The position numbers and the translations under genes are program-made. This document shows positions 48,705 through 60,900 of a DNA stretch of 64,000 nucleotides, in pieces (positions within the stretch are counted from its first letter, which is position 1; each line of letters begins with the position of its first letter). Under the pieces are notes generated by a model. That model was given only the letters and a program-made list of their open reading frames with translations. It did no database searches and had not been told where the DNA came from. The stretch spans positions 11,887,832 through 11,951,831 of the forward strand of contig CAJINV010000001.1 of the NCBI GenBank assembly GCA_905178155.1, given 5' to 3'. Source of the stretch: Amoebophrya sp. A120. Its lineage: Eukaryota > Sar > Dinophyceae > Syndiniales > Amoebophryaceae.

Positions 48705-49514
48705 GAAGGCCGTGCAAAATCCTTCCCCGAAGATTTTATCGTACTTCTCCGATTCTGATTCATCGTCGTGGTGAGGAATAGAATTCGGTGGACCAACGCA
48801 GAGTACATTACTCATATCGGTTTCGGAGTGTAACAGTTTTTTGTAGAATGAACGGAATGAAATGACATACCAGTGGTCAATTGTTGATTGTAAGCAAACA
48901 AAAACTGACTCAGCCCTTCGTTTTTTTTGTTTCCGAATTTGAAGTAAACAAGTTAGTATGCAGCAAACTCCGGAGCACCAGTCGAGAAGCTGTCCTTCTG
49001 TGTTATGTTGACTTCCTAGTGACTGTGTCAGTCTGCAAGCGTCGGTTTTCAGCGGAGCTCAGTTGATAATGTCAACAAACTCTGCTACCGGTGCCGCATT
49101 GAGGCTCTGTTGCTGCGTTTCAAAATGTCGTGCTTGGGCACCCTGGTATGGCAACCAGGCGTTCTACTTCGGCGTAATAATAAATCAGTGGCTTCCATGG
49201 ATTCAGTTTCAGGGGAGATATTTTTCGGGAACGGTTGTTGTAGCCTATGGATCGGTTTCGGGAAAACAAAGAAAAAACAAAAAGGGAACGCATCGCAAAG
49301 TCGGGGCCCAAAGCCATTTCATCGTTTTTTTTCGTAAAGAAATGAAATGACTCATACACAAGAGTTCAGCATGAAGAACTGTAGACGTCGTTTAGAACAA
49401 ACAAATAGTCGAAGGCAGCGTACTTTTAGGAGGTACTACTCCTCATTTTGTTGCTCGTTTCATCATTCGATTCCTTCGTGTGCGTCTGTCTCGCGTTACC
49501 GCAGGAACAAAATT
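48705..49514. other. intergenic, or 5' part of next gene
   Basis: An open frame from 49347 continues into ART-like protein 2, but its first 56 codons are Arg/Ser-rich and absent from the paralogues, so I treat it as untranslated. Nothing else is recognised. Confidence 0.45.
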
Positions 49515-50027
49515 ATGCCGGGCTGGGGAGTTCGTAAACAAAATCAGAAAGTACGTGCGCCGCTCTCCGCGAGACAACGACAGGCAGCGCCGGTCAACAA
49601 CGCGAAACCCAGCAACAATGCGTGGCAACCTGTTACGCCATACGATGTCGCGGCGGTTTCGCAGGACATGGGGTACGTGACGCTTTATCATGCGACATCT
49701 CCCCAAAACGCCGCGCAGATTGTCCAGTCGCAATGGTTAAAACCCGGCAACGGCGGGGAGTTAGGTCCCGGAGCGTACTTCTGCGCGGACCCAGATAATG
49801 CGAGATTTCGACAGCGCGCAGTGCCGGGGAAGGGGTACGCAGTAGTGCTCTCTGCACGGGTAAAAGTCGGCGCCACGGCCTGTATTACAAGCGGCAAAGT
49901 TGTCGACGCGGAGTTTTTGCGCAGCTTCGGCTACGGGAGCGCGAAAGTGTACGAGAAGGATATCTACATGATTCCGGGGTGGGGCAGCTGGCAGAAGATT
50001 ACAAATATCATGTATCACACCGGGTAG
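49515..50027 (+). CDS. small ADP-ribosyltransferase-like protein 2, 170 aa
   Basis: Second tandem paralogue. It starts MPGWGVRKQNQKVRAPLSAR; the VRKQN word is shared with paralogue 3. The domain shows YVTLYHATSPQNAAQIVQSQ (His59), GELGPGAYFCADPDNARFRQ (Tyr88), RAVPGKGYAVVLSARVKVG, and YEKDIYMIPGWGSW (Asp149). Compared with its neighbours the loop before Tyr is the most divergent. The start was chosen by similarity of the N-terminus to paralogue 3, against an earlier in-frame start at 49347. Function as for paralogue 1, inferred from the H-Y-D pattern only. Confidence 0.68.
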   Translation: MPGWGVRKQNQKVRAPLSARQRQAAPVNNAKPSNNAWQPVTPYDVAAVSQDMGYVTLYHATSPQNAAQIVQSQWLKPGNGGELGPGAYFCADPDNARFRQRAVPGKGYAVVLSARVKVGATACITSGKVVDAEFLRSFGYGSAKVYEKDIYMIPGWGSWQKITNIMYHTG

Positions 50028-50743
50028 ACGGGGCGCGCCTGGTTTTTTGCCACACATCTTCATGATCCAAACGAAAGACATAAGCAATGTCAGTGTTGCC
50101 GCCGATGTACATAATTCTGTGAGAAGCGACACAGTTTCTGTACTAAGGCAACAACGCAGTTGTATCATGTTGGGAAAGTCATTCACTGTAGTACTGTGTA
50201 GTTGGTCAAATCGTTCATTTACCCATTCAAATGCACTACTGTTTGCGCACTTGCTAGGTTTTCGTTATTTTTCCTTGAGAAGCTGCAACGTTTCTGTCTT
50301 TTGCTGTGTTCTCGTCCAACGATACTGCGGAAACTTTTTGATTTTGGATTTTGTCTGTCGGCGTGAAAATTCAAGTAGTGGTGATCCCATAGCACGGGAA
50401 GCAGCACAAGCATCGGTTTTGGTTCATCCCCTGAGTATAAAAGATCAGTCGTTTTGCGTCCTGCTTCTGTCGGTTCTTTGAGCAGTTTCAAGACAACATC
50501 AGCATGTAGTCTATCGGATCAAGATTGGTCGCTTCATTCCCGAAAATATTTTGGATATCAATTCTTTTTTCGAACTAAATCAGTGCCCCGCCCTGCTGGA
50601 CAGAAATTGACGCACCCACCAGAATATCCCCCGAAGAATTACATATTCATACGGCATTTCAATTTTCGTAACACGCAAGGAAAGATTGGTATTTACAGCA
50701 ACATCTTACTTTACACAAATCTACAGCGAGTACACACAGCAGC
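50028..50743. other. intergenic
   Basis: About 700 bp between paralogues 2 and 3; no recognisable feature and no obvious similarity to the spacer between paralogues 1 and 2. Confidence 0.5.
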
Positions 50744-51430
50744 ATGGTCTCTTTCCGGGGGAAGAAGAAGGGGCAACTGCCCAAGGTGCCGTCGCGATTG
50801 TCTGTGCGAAAACAAAATAACAAGCCTTGGCGTGGTCAGCCGCAACGGAAATCGGAACAACGGGACACAAGGGCGAGGCTGCGGGAGATGGCACGCGAGA
50901 AACTTAGCGGAAACGAAAAAGCGAGCGCGATTGCCGGAGAGCCCCTATCTCACAAGAATGTGATGAGCTACCAAAAAGTTGTTGGATGGAAACGGCTGTA
51001 CCACGCCACCTCGAAGGAACGTGCTGGGAAGATTGTTCTTCAGCAACGGCTTATTGCAGGAGAGGAGGGATCGCTGGGAGGGAACATTTATCTCTCGGAA
51101 AGTGCCGAAGAGGCCAGGCGGAGGCAGAGGGCAGTGGGGGACCACTCCAAGGCTGAAGTTCTGGAGGTCACTGTGCGGCTTGGGTGGGTTGCCGAAGTTG
51201 AAACGGATACGGTAGTCACCTCTCAGTGGCTGAAAAGATTGGGCTGCAATTCTGCCAAGGAGTACGGTGTAGATGTCTTTTGCATTCCCGACGAAAGTGG
51301 GGAGTCCGGCGTCAAGAATATACGGTTTGCTCCGGAATACAACGACGATCTGAAAAACCGGCGATCAAGCTATTACAGTGAAGGGCGCACGTCGCTTTGT
51401 TCCCGTTTTTCCAGTCGTTCGTGGTATTGA
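50744..51430 (+). CDS. small ADP-ribosyltransferase-like protein 3, 228 aa
   Basis: Third and longest paralogue. The basic N-terminus (MVSFRGKKKGQLPKVPSRLS, VRKQNNKPW) is longer than in its neighbours. The domain: WKRLYHATSKERAGKIVLQQ (His87), GSLGGNIYLSESAEEARRRQ (Tyr116), RAVGDHSKAEVLEVTVRLG, and YGVDVFCIP (Asp177). A Ser/Arg/Tyr-rich tail of about 35 residues follows. It is closest to paralogue 1 around QQRL.(A/G)G..GSLGG. Single exon. ART-like activity is inferred from the fold pattern, not demonstrated. Confidence 0.7.
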   Translation: MVSFRGKKKGQLPKVPSRLSVRKQNNKPWRGQPQRKSEQRDTRARLREMAREKLSGNEKASAIAGEPLSHKNVMSYQKVVGWKRLYHATSKERAGKIVLQQRLIAGEEGSLGGNIYLSESAEEARRRQRAVGDHSKAEVLEVTVRLGWVAEVETDTVVTSQWLKRLGCNSAKEYGVDVFCIPDESGESGVKNIRFAPEYNDDLKNRRSSYYSEGRTSLCSRFSSRSWY

Positions 51431-51852
51431 CACGCATTTTTCTGTGTGATTTCATGCACTCATTTTGTTGAACATGAACTTGCGCTATTGTTAAAACCGA
51501 TGGTCGCGCACGCACTTTTTTTGACTTCTGATGCAGTTTCTTTTATTGACGCTCGAGATATGTACTTGATTTCGCTACTAGAAATGCAAACGGAAGAGCT
51601 AGGTCGATCGTGCTCGTGCAAATGTGCGATTGTCAGAACTCGCATGGATCCTCGATGTTCAGTGTAGGCACGCAACAAAATTAAAAATGAAATTGAGTGT
51701 TGATTTCGAGGAGATTGAGAAGAGTGCAGCCTTGTTGCAAATGGAATTCCGTCTTATTGTGTGAGTATGAGAGAAAAAACAATGCGAGACACCGCTCGCT
51801 GGCGCAAGCGCAGCACCGCAGCAGGTGTACTCACAGATAGAGAGTGTCGCTT
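51431..51852. other. intergenic
   Basis: Spacer after the ART-like cluster; nothing recognised. Confidence 0.5.
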
Positions 51853-52335
51853 ATGGAAAAAAATTGTCATCTTCGAGCTACTACTGCTTATAGGTGGACC
51901 ACTTCCGCTCTGTTGTTTCTGTCTGGTTTCAAATCAAGGCAGCGTCAGAAAAATGGGCTCGAACCACAAGGGCGCGACGATTTTTCGTCGCCCAAACGAT
52001 TCGCAAAAGCCGCACACACGACCGATTTTCCCGCACGATCGGAACCAGGACGTTACTAATCCGATGCGGTGGGGCTCGGCTTACTTGAATCGTATACGAT
52101 TGTTTTTTGCAATTGTGTAGTTGCACTCTTCTTCAGGTGCGCTTTTGTCTTTGGCTTGCATCCAGTTCACTATGAAACCTCCTCAGGTACCGCAGCCGCG
52201 TGGGATAGCGGGCACTACATGGGTCCGGGGTTTGAGACCGAGTCGGGGCGCGATATGGAAATTCCGACCAACCACCGGCCGCACAGACACGCGCCCAGTG
52301 GTCAAATCCCTCTGCCGGCAAAGTTTCAGCGCTAG
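51853..52335 (+). CDS. possible small protein, 2 exons, 115 aa
   Basis: Tentative. Exons 51853-52051 and 52187-52335 join through a GT...AG intron to read PARSEPGRTAAAWDSGHYMG, ending PLPAKFQR before the TAG. The second exon has GC-ending codons like real genes nearby. A rival frame starting with an ATG at 51954 can be joined through the same intron, so the frame choice is uncertain. No family is recognised. Confidence 0.35.
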
Positions 52336-53118
52336 GTTCGGAGAAGAAAGCAGTGAGGAGCGCATCTATGTAAAAACAAGTTTTGTAAAGATTGGAACTT
52401 CATTGAAATTAAAACTCCTCTGCGACTCCAAAATGTATCGAGCTTGAAGAAATTCGTAATGTTGATTGTGGATTGAAAATGAACTATGTCCAATGAGAAC
52501 TACCGTAGCTGGGCTTTGCTTCGGCCAACCAAGAAGATAATTGCAGAGGTATTGACTTGCCAGGAACGAGATGCGAAAATTGCTCCGCTCCTTCCTAAGA
52601 TAAAAACGATCCCGATCTGATCATGAAGATCATGTTGGTTGATGATGCGTTTTCGTTTGTTCCGAATCATTTTTTCGCTCCTCGTCTCCAACTCGGATGA
52701 TAGCAAACCACCAGTCCTATCCCCATGTGGCTGCGGATGTACATGTGGCTATTCTGACACCATTTTCGTAGTTCTGATTTTCGGTTTCCGATCGAGCGCG
52801 ACCGGCTCTACGGACGAGCATGCATCATTCGCGTGATTTTTTCTGCCACACAAGTTTTTCCCCACTTACTTTCAAAAGCTAAGTTTCCCCTATGCAAGCA
52901 GAACGAATTCTAATTCTTGTGTAGGATTAGATCGATATGCAGCCAGAAGTTCCACTAAGTCAAAGCTTAAGCTTTCGATAAATGATGGCTGTGGAAGGTG
53001 TTTCCGAAAGATCTGCCGAAGCAATTTAGAAGGTGTGACTTTTTAGATTTTGTTGGACAAGATGGATCATTTCTGATTTTTTCCGTTCTGCTATCCACTG
53101 TTGGAGCTGCACTCCAAG
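52336..53118. other. intergenic
   Basis: About 780 bp without a supported gene or repeat, upstream of the HECT ligase. Confidence 0.5.
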
Positions 53119-56100
53119 ATGGCTCCGGCGAGTTCTCCGACGTCTCAGATAGACCCCGCGGAGGCGAGGCAGCGCTTCTTGAAATTTTTCCAAGCCCTGC
53201 AACTCGCCGACGGGCTTCCGCCGAATGAAGCCGCAAAAGCTGCTATTGACGCTTCTAAAACTTTGAGCAAGCCTACCCCGGCCCTGCCATCGGGGCGAAA
53301 TTTTCCCAATGCCGAGGAGCTTGTGAAAAGGTTCGCCAGTGCGGCGAGTGCGTCATCAAGGTACAACGTGAATATTGTGTCCTGCTGAACTAGAAAAACT
53401 GAAACAGCTGCCTCTGCCGGATAGGGTTGTCATTTCCCCGTGCAGCAACTCAGTGAAAAAAAAAAGTAACTGAAATTCTTACACATCAGCGACGACAAGC
53501 CTGCGCTGACCGCAGCGACCTGGGAACAATTCGCGGAATTGTGGGGCGATTTCTTCTGCGCAAACCAAATACTGCTGCCGAAGGGAAAGCCAGCGACCGA
53601 GACCGACCCTAGTGTGGATTTGGATCAGCTGCAGGCTCTGTACCAATTGATTGAGAGCGCGGAAATTCCGAAGGAACCAGACGCGATGGACGTGGATGCG
53701 GAGGGGAAGGAAAAGACCTCCCCAAGAGCCGCTTCCCCCTCGGAGATGGTGGTTCGACACCTCGGCAATCTGTGTAACGCGATCTCAAAAGAGAATGTGG
53801 CCGGGGTGCAGCGGGCGGTGGATGCGAAAAACAAATCCAGCTCCTCCTCCGCGTCTCCCAGTGGCGGACCCAGCGCCAGCAGCAGCAGCAGCGATTTGCT
53901 GCACCCCGGCGGACAGCAGGCTGGGGGATCATCAAGTTCCACTGCAGTCGGCGGGCCGGCAAGTTCACCAGTTGCAACGGGCGCGGATTCAGCGGTAGAA
54001 AATTGCATTAGCAACTCGGACTCCCCTGGTGAGTTGCGCATTTTGTTCCTGATTTTCTTCCACCCTTGCCTCCAAAATCCGGATCGAAACGAAGACTCGG
54101 CTAAGTTGCTGCGCGCCTTTCGAGGGTTGTCGGAGAAGGGAAAGGAAATTCTCGCAACGTGGCTTGCAGACTTGGATATCGCAATGCTCCGAAGCCAGCT
54201 GCAAACAATCCAACAGTATAGAAGCTTTTGTTTTTGATGACGTATTCACGTGCGATCAACGAACGAATAACACACGAGCACTATCATGTGGAAAACCACA
54301 ATTTGCTGAGTTTTGCGATTCAAATCCCTCAGGTATCTAAGCATCACTTTCCTGGACATTTACCACGAGGAGGGCGCGGACGACGAAAACGCGCCGGAGC
54401 ACGTGTGGGACATGTTTGTCGTGAAGAGTTCGCAACTGTGCAAGAACGCGCTCTCCTACATGGAGCTGATCTGGAAGGCGAACCAAATAAGGATAAAACG
54501 GCGGCGGGAGTACCGCAAAGAGGAACTCACCAAGGGCACCGCCGCCATGCTATCCCAGAGAAAAAAGCTGGCAGGGCATATTTGTAATGCAAAAATAAAT
54601 AGACAAAAAAATCTGTATTGCATGCCCTAAACAGCATGCTATGGCCTCGCCTATGACAGATTTTTCTGTGTGTTTATTTTTGCATTACAAATCTGACCTG
54701 CCAGCTTTTTTCTGTGGGATACATGCTTCGCTCCGTGTCCAAGGGCATGGGCGCGACCGGGGGGGAGGTTTTGCCCCCGGAGGAATTCCGCAACGACGCG
54801 ATGAACGACGTCGACAACGTTCTCCGCCACGACTACTACCACGCGGTGTACTTTGAGTTTTACCAAATGCAGGACGAGGACGAAGCGCTTTCCACGAAAC
54901 CGAAGCCAAAACAGGCGAAGTCACTCCACGATATCAGCGAGAAGTCGGCCCTGAACACCTACACTTTCGGGCTCCTCGAGCACAATTTCTGCCTGGACGC
55001 GAACAGCAAGTGCCGCCTGCTGATGATCTCCACCGCGGACCAACAGCGGCACGAAACCCGGCAGGAAATCTTGTCCCAAGTGATGCAGGGGCAGAGACGG
55101 GTGAATCCGTATTTTACCTTGAAAGTCCGGCGCGACAATTTGATCCAGGACACGTTGATGAAGCTGGGCGCCGCAACCCCGTCCTCGTTCCGGAAGCAGC
55201 TGAAAGTGGTGTTCGAAGGGGAGCAGGGGGTCGATGAGGGAGGCGTGCAAAAGGAGTTTTTCCAGCTGTTGCTCGACCAATTGTACGACCCGAATTACGC
55301 CATGTTCAACTACAATCCCGATAACAAGACGTACTGGTTCAACCTCGGGTCTTTCGAGAACAACCTGCAGTACGAGCTCTTTGGGACGCTGCTCGGCATC
55401 GCGATCTACAACCACGTCATTCTGGACATCAGGTTTCCCCTCGCGGTGTATCAGAAACTGCTGTCGGACGACGCAACCGGCCGGGCGAATTTTACGGTGG
55501 ACGATCTACTGGAGGTCTCGCCAGACATGGGCCGCAGTCTACTGCAGTTGCTCGAATTCGAGGGGAATGTGGAAGAGGTATTGAGGTTGTTTTTGTTGAA
55601 AAAATACATTTTTCATGCTGCACGTCGAAGGATAGGTAGCTTTGTCTTTGTGAAGGGGGCAGTGAGAGTGACGTTTGGTACATGACAGAATGATGTTACA
55701 TCACGACCGCACATCAGACCTTCTGCCGCGACTTCGTAGCGAGTTACGAAAGCTTTGGTGCGGAAATCCAAGTGCCACTGAAGGAGGGCGGCGAGTCGAT
55801 TCCGGTCACGAATGAAAACCGTGGCGAGTTTGTAAGCCTGTACGTCGACTTATCAAATGCAAAAATGTCTGGGTCTGGAAGTATGCAAGATTTGTCATGC
55901 ATGTTTCTCATGACCCATGATGCCTGTAATGCATGACCTAATATCGCAGACTTTTAGAGGGCTTCCTGATGCACCTTCCGCATGAGAAATGCCCTGTCCG
56001 TGTAGCACAGATTGCGCCCTTCTTGCTGGTCATGCAATACAAATTTTTTTCAGAGTCCAGAAACAGCATGACAAGTTGCAATCTTCCAGACCCAGACATT

Positions 56101-56795
56101 TTTGCAGTTGATGCGACTGGTTCTTTAACAAGAGCGTCTTTGACAAGTTTCGGTCCTTCAAAAAGGGTTTTCTCAGGTGTTTCCAGCCGGACGACAAGGA
56201 GAAGTCACGTGTTGTGCAGGGACGTACAGTTTTTTTTTGGTTTCGTGCTCTCTGTTTCAGTTTCTTTTCATCCGCTGCGGGGGCCTTGCGCATGATCAGA
56301 AGCCAATAACTGAATGGCCATACAAAACTTTCGATTCTCGCATGGTCACTACAACAACAAAAAAATTATTCAACAGCCTCCGGCCAGAATCTTTTCCTAT
56401 CCCTGTTCCGTGCATCGGAGCTGGAGCTGCTAATTTGCGGCAATGAGGTGCTGGATTTCGCGAGTTTGAAGAGCAACACCATCTACCAGGACGGGTTTGA
56501 GTCCGACAGTGACACGGTCGCCTGGTTTTGGGAAATTGTGTTGGACGACTTCGTGGAGGAGGAGCGCAAGTCCCTTCTCTCCTTCTGCACCGGCTCCAGC
56601 CGCGCGCCGCCGAAGGGCCTCGGCGCGCCGGAAGCGAAGCTGACGATCGGCCGGCAGGGCCCGGACTCCGAGGCGCTGCCCACTGCGCACACCTGTTTCA
56701 ATCATTTGCTCATCCCCGAGTACAGTGATAAGGAGAAGCTCCGGGCCAAGCTAAAGCTTGCCATCGCGAACAATCAGGGATTTGGGTTAATCTGA
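53119..56795 (+). CDS. HECT E3 ubiquitin ligase, UBE3A-like, 8 exons
   Basis: HECT ligases accept ubiquitin from an E2 on a catalytic Cys and pass it to substrates. Exons 53119-53360, 53490-54028, 54095-54215, 54333-54550, 54727-55577, 55718-55850, 56119-56223 and 56377-56795 total 2628 nt (875 residues). The HECT N-lobe is clear: NPYFTLKVRRDNLIQDTLMK, VVFEGEQGVDEGGVQKEFFQ, LFGTLLGIAIYNHVILDIRF, LLEFEGNVEE, and IPVTNENRGEFVSLYVDWFF. The C-lobe follows with ELELLICGNEVLDFASL, EFWE-equivalent AWFWEIVLDDF, and the active site LPTAHTCFNHLLIPEY (Cys 843, codon 56694-56696), ending NNQGFGLI. The C-terminus 'gFG.l' and the overall order are closest to UBE3A. The N-terminal 280 residues are partly low-complexity, and no AZUL zinc finger is seen. 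Two introns are introners (E14, E15); E15 cuts between the Asp and Trp of YVDWFF. The junction 56223/56377 is the least certain. Confidence 0.93.
54551..54721. mobile_element. introner E14, 171 bp
   Basis: Starts TATCCCAGAGAAAAAAGCTG and ends CAGCTTTTTTCTGTGGGATA, an inverted repeat that extends inward through GGCAGG and the TTTGTAATGCAAAAATAAA arm, so almost the whole element folds on itself. Direct repeats CATGC lie at 54546-54550 and 54722-54726. Confidence 0.9.
55851..56113. mobile_element. introner E15 (subfamily A), 263 bp
   Basis: Starts TATCAAATGCAAAAATGTCT and ends TTTTTGCAGTTGATG (the only element with a terminal ATG instead of ATA). Direct repeats CGACT lie at 55846-55850 and 56114-56118. 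Exact removal rebuilds the HECT block SLYVDWFFNKSV. Confidence 0.9.
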
Positions 56796-57978
56796 TCAAT
56801 GTATTCGTGGCGGAACAGGCTACACCTTGAAACAACTTTTTTGCGGAAAGTGATGATAATTAAACAGACAAGTCTCAAAACCCCTTCTAGCAGTCCCTCC
56901 CTATGCTAGCAAGATGATGATGATGGTTCATAGCAAGAAGCATTCGACACACTTTATGCAACCTTCCGGAATTCACATCCAAAAAGAAGAGATAGTATGT
57001 TTCTTTTGGAGTGTGAAAATCCGAGTTCTCGATTCAGTCAATCTCCTGATGAATTTTTCAAAAGCAATACAAGACAGAGAGTTAGAAGCGACATTCGTGG
57101 AACAGACACAGGAGTAGCCAAGTATCGCCATTTCGAACCAACGACAGTGTAGTTTGTGTTCCTCGCTAAAGAGCCACGACGTGAAGCAACGTTGTATAAA
57201 TACACCAAGCGCGTGAGTATGAATTCAGCTTTCGGAACATGCACTGCCTGAGAATCTCGGTCTTCGATGAGTCCGTATGAGAGATGCACTGCAGCCTTTT
57301 GGAATTTCGGTCCTTCTACTTTCTTCGTCCACATACAGAAACTTCTATTTTTTCGTACAACGCCAACCAGTCCAAGAGACGATATTTCGTTCCGTAGTTT
57401 TTTCAAACGCGCACGTCCTCGTCATCTTTTGATTCTTTTCATGTACAACTGTAACCCGTGCTTATGTATAACACGAACCACTTGATGCTTTCGCACCAAT
57501 TCACATCAACAGGGCAAACCCGTGCTTTAGGACCCCCTACTCTATTTATCCTAGATTAGGTGTGGTTCCCCCGGCCAATACTTAGTGTTGTGACCTTTCC
57601 AACGGAGGTGTGGAGGAAGAACACTATTTAGTTAAATGCTTTTGTGCAGCTGTAGTCTTGCATTTTTTTACCATAAAAAACTGTGAACTCTCGCAATAAT
57701 CCTCGCTCGATTCATGTTTTTTTTGTGACGTCTCTAGTATCAGGAGGAGCTACTTCTTTACTCTGTGTATGACTTTGATACAGAACGGAAGGCGGAAAGA
57801 ATTCAATCATTGACAGACTCCAAAAATTCAAAAATCACAACATAGGTGTAGTTATACGAAAAAATAAACAGTGATCGCCTATTTTTTGTTCGACGACTTG
57901 TGTCGAATTTAAACTGCTTGGATATTGGGTCAACACAATATTTGGTAGTATTACCTGAGTCTTGTGAACATCATCATC
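56796..57978. other. intergenic
   Basis: About 1.2 kb, AT-leaning, T runs near 57716-57725. No tRNA or other RNA gene is recognised by eye. Confidence 0.45.
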
Positions 57979-60900
57979 ATGACGGCGGTGATGCCAGCCA
58001 ACACGCAGTCGCCCCTGCGGGTTTTGCACGTTGCGGGAAGCGGCTGTGATGACTTTTACTTCAAGGTATAAAATTCAGCTGGTGCAAAAAATATCATCAT
58101 CTCTTTTTCATCCATGATTGAAGAACAATGAAAATCCTTACGCTCCCATACACCAGCTTACAGCAAAGAGAAAATCACAGTCATTTGTCACTCTTCCAAA
58201 AATTTTTTCTTCTCAGGTTTCCTTGTTGTACTCCAAGGCAGCTTGGGTGTTCCCGAAGGAACAGGTGACCGCGTACTACGCGATCGGGTGCCCCGACGGG
58301 TCCTGGTTTCTCTTCGAGAATGACGTTTCCAACATCGAGGTGGAGGATTTCGCCTGCTACCTGAAGGAGCACAACCAAACACAGCACGACAAGCGTTTGT
58401 CCAAGACGGACACCCGCGCCAAGTCGCGGAGCAGTAGCGTGATCTCGACCACCGGCTATTATAATGAAAAATGCCCCCACCCCGGAATCTGCAGAAGTTT
58501 CTCATGCAAAGTTTCCAAATGAATGCTTTAGCTTTTTGCCTTGCATGAAAGGACTACGAGCCTTTCTGATGCATAATCTAGGTGCGTTAGGTGTCTTTTG
58601 CATAAGAGATCCGACTGCGGTTGGGCTCCTTCGCAACACAAATCTGAGCGATTCAGCATGGAAAATTTGTGATGCCGATATATGCAAGACGGGAAATGTT
58701 TCTATTGGAAAGGTTTGCAATACAAATGCTGCCAAGTTCTGGAGTGGGGGCATTTTTCATTGCAATACCGGCAGCGAAGCGTGCAGCACCACTTGTACAT
58801 CTAGCCCGAGCGTGGTTTCGTCCGACTTAACCCCGCACCAACAAGAACAAGCGAAGAACGTTTTAATCCAGAAAAAAGCGAACACGAAGGATTTGCTGAA
58901 GACGAAGAAGAACCTGATCCTCGCGGTCGGGTCGCTCGGGGAGTTACTCGCGTTTCTCTCTACCGCCAAGCAGACCCAGAATTTAGATGTCGTCGTCCCG
59001 CACATGTTTGACTTTCCCGGCATGACCAGTTACCGCGCGCTGTTTGAGGATATGCTCGGGATCTCCGTCTGCGGGCCGGACAACGTGCACAACGTGGTCG
59101 CGCAGGACAAGGCGTTGACGCGGTCCGTTTTGCAGGAGGTTCCGGGCGTGAAGATCCCGAAGGGGCAGACGTTACGGATCGTGGAAAACACGAATGTTGA
59201 GATGAAAAACCTCTCCCCGGTGGAGCAAGCCGTGAAACAGCAGCTCCACATGCAGCCCCCGTTCGTCGTGAAGCCGGCGCGGGAGGACAACAGCCGGGGT
59301 GTCGGGCTGGTGAAGAAAAATGACTCGTACGAAGCGATGCTGGCGAAAATCGAGATCGCCTTCTCCTACGGCGACACGGTGGTGGTCGAAGAGTTCATCC
59401 CCGGGCGCGAGATGCGGGTCGGGGTGATCCAGGAGATGGCCAAGAACGACTTGAACGAGGACGAAATCGTGACCAAGCCCATCCCGGGGATGGTCGAGTA
59501 TTTCATGATGAACCCCGACATGCCGATCCGAACGGAGACGGACAAACTCACCTCGACGGACAGCAACAATAACGATAATGAGGAGAAAGAAAAAAAGCCG
59601 TCGACAAACAACTTTGTCCAGACGAAATGCGCGCGGACCTTCACTCCCGAAGTCTCCCCCGAGTTGCGCGCGAATTTGGAAAGGCAAACGGCCCTGGCCT
59701 TCCAGGCCCTGGCCGGCCGCGACTACGGGTTGTTTGACTACCGTGTGCATGAAGAAACCGGGGAGGCGTACATCATTGAGTGCTGCTCGTTCTGGAGCTT
59801 CTCGCCGATCTCCGCGATTTCTCTCCTGTTGGAAAACTCCTACGGGCCGAACAGTTTTCAGCAGGCCGTCATGAATGTGTGGCAGCTGTGCGCGATCAGA
59901 ACGCAGGAGATGCGGAAAAACGACTTGGAGGTCGAGGAAGTCTTCGAGGCCCAGAAGGAGCGGTCGAAAAACAGCTCCTCTGAGATTGACGAGGAAATGG
60001 AGGTCGAGCAGATGCTGTTGAGCCCGGATAATTCTGGTTCGGGTTCGACTGAGTTGAGCTCAAACTGCTTGCGGGCCCGCTTCACGCCGCTAGTTGCCGA
60101 CGATGAGAACGATTGCGTCTTCAAAACGAGCACCAGTGGAAACCTGCACGACCATTCTCCCGTGATCCGCTTCAATATCAACAAGAAGCTGGAGCTGCCG
60201 GAGCTGCCCTGCGACATCACGAGCCGCGAGAACACGCGGACGGGTGACGTGCAGCAGCTCGCCAACACGATTGCGGCCGTGAATTTCGGTGCGAATTTCT
60301 TGAGGAGTGTGTGCACCGAGGAGGTAGTACTGGACCGGCTGCGGTGCTTCGTGCACATCATGCTGCTGCTGTTCCTCTTGCCGGTATCCTTTTTGTACGC
60401 GGTGTACAATTATTGCCTGGTTTCCTTCGACGAAAATTCCGCGCAACACCTTTCCTTCCGCAAAATGAAGAAGCTGATGGCCCGGAGCGTGCGGAACAAG
60501 CAGGACGGGGAGAAAATCACGATTTTGGTGACCGGGGGGAAGATGAGCAAAGCGTTGCACCTCGCCCGGTGCCTGAAGCGGGCGGACCCGAAGAAGATCA
60601 GCATCGTTCTCGTGGAAACGAAGAAGTACTGGGTCTCTGGCGCGCGGTTTAGCAACGTGGTCGACCACTTCGAATCCGTCGCCGATCCGGTCCGGGAAGA
60701 CGCCGAGCAGTACCAACGGGACCTGCTTGCGTTGTGCGTGAAGTACAATGTGCGGTTCTTTGTGCCCGTCAGCAGCCCGGTGTCTTCGGTGCATGATGCG
60801 AGATTCGGGGAGACCTTCCGGCAGTCAACCCACCAATACAGCTGCAACGCCCATTTGTGGAACAATTCCGACAAGAACCACGCGTGCCTGGACCACAATT

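Noticed and set aside
58464-58772. Open frame of the Mys exon 3 continuing back through introner E16
   Set aside because: It lies in a different frame from exon 2 and codes the element's repeats; MysD homology resumes only after 58772.
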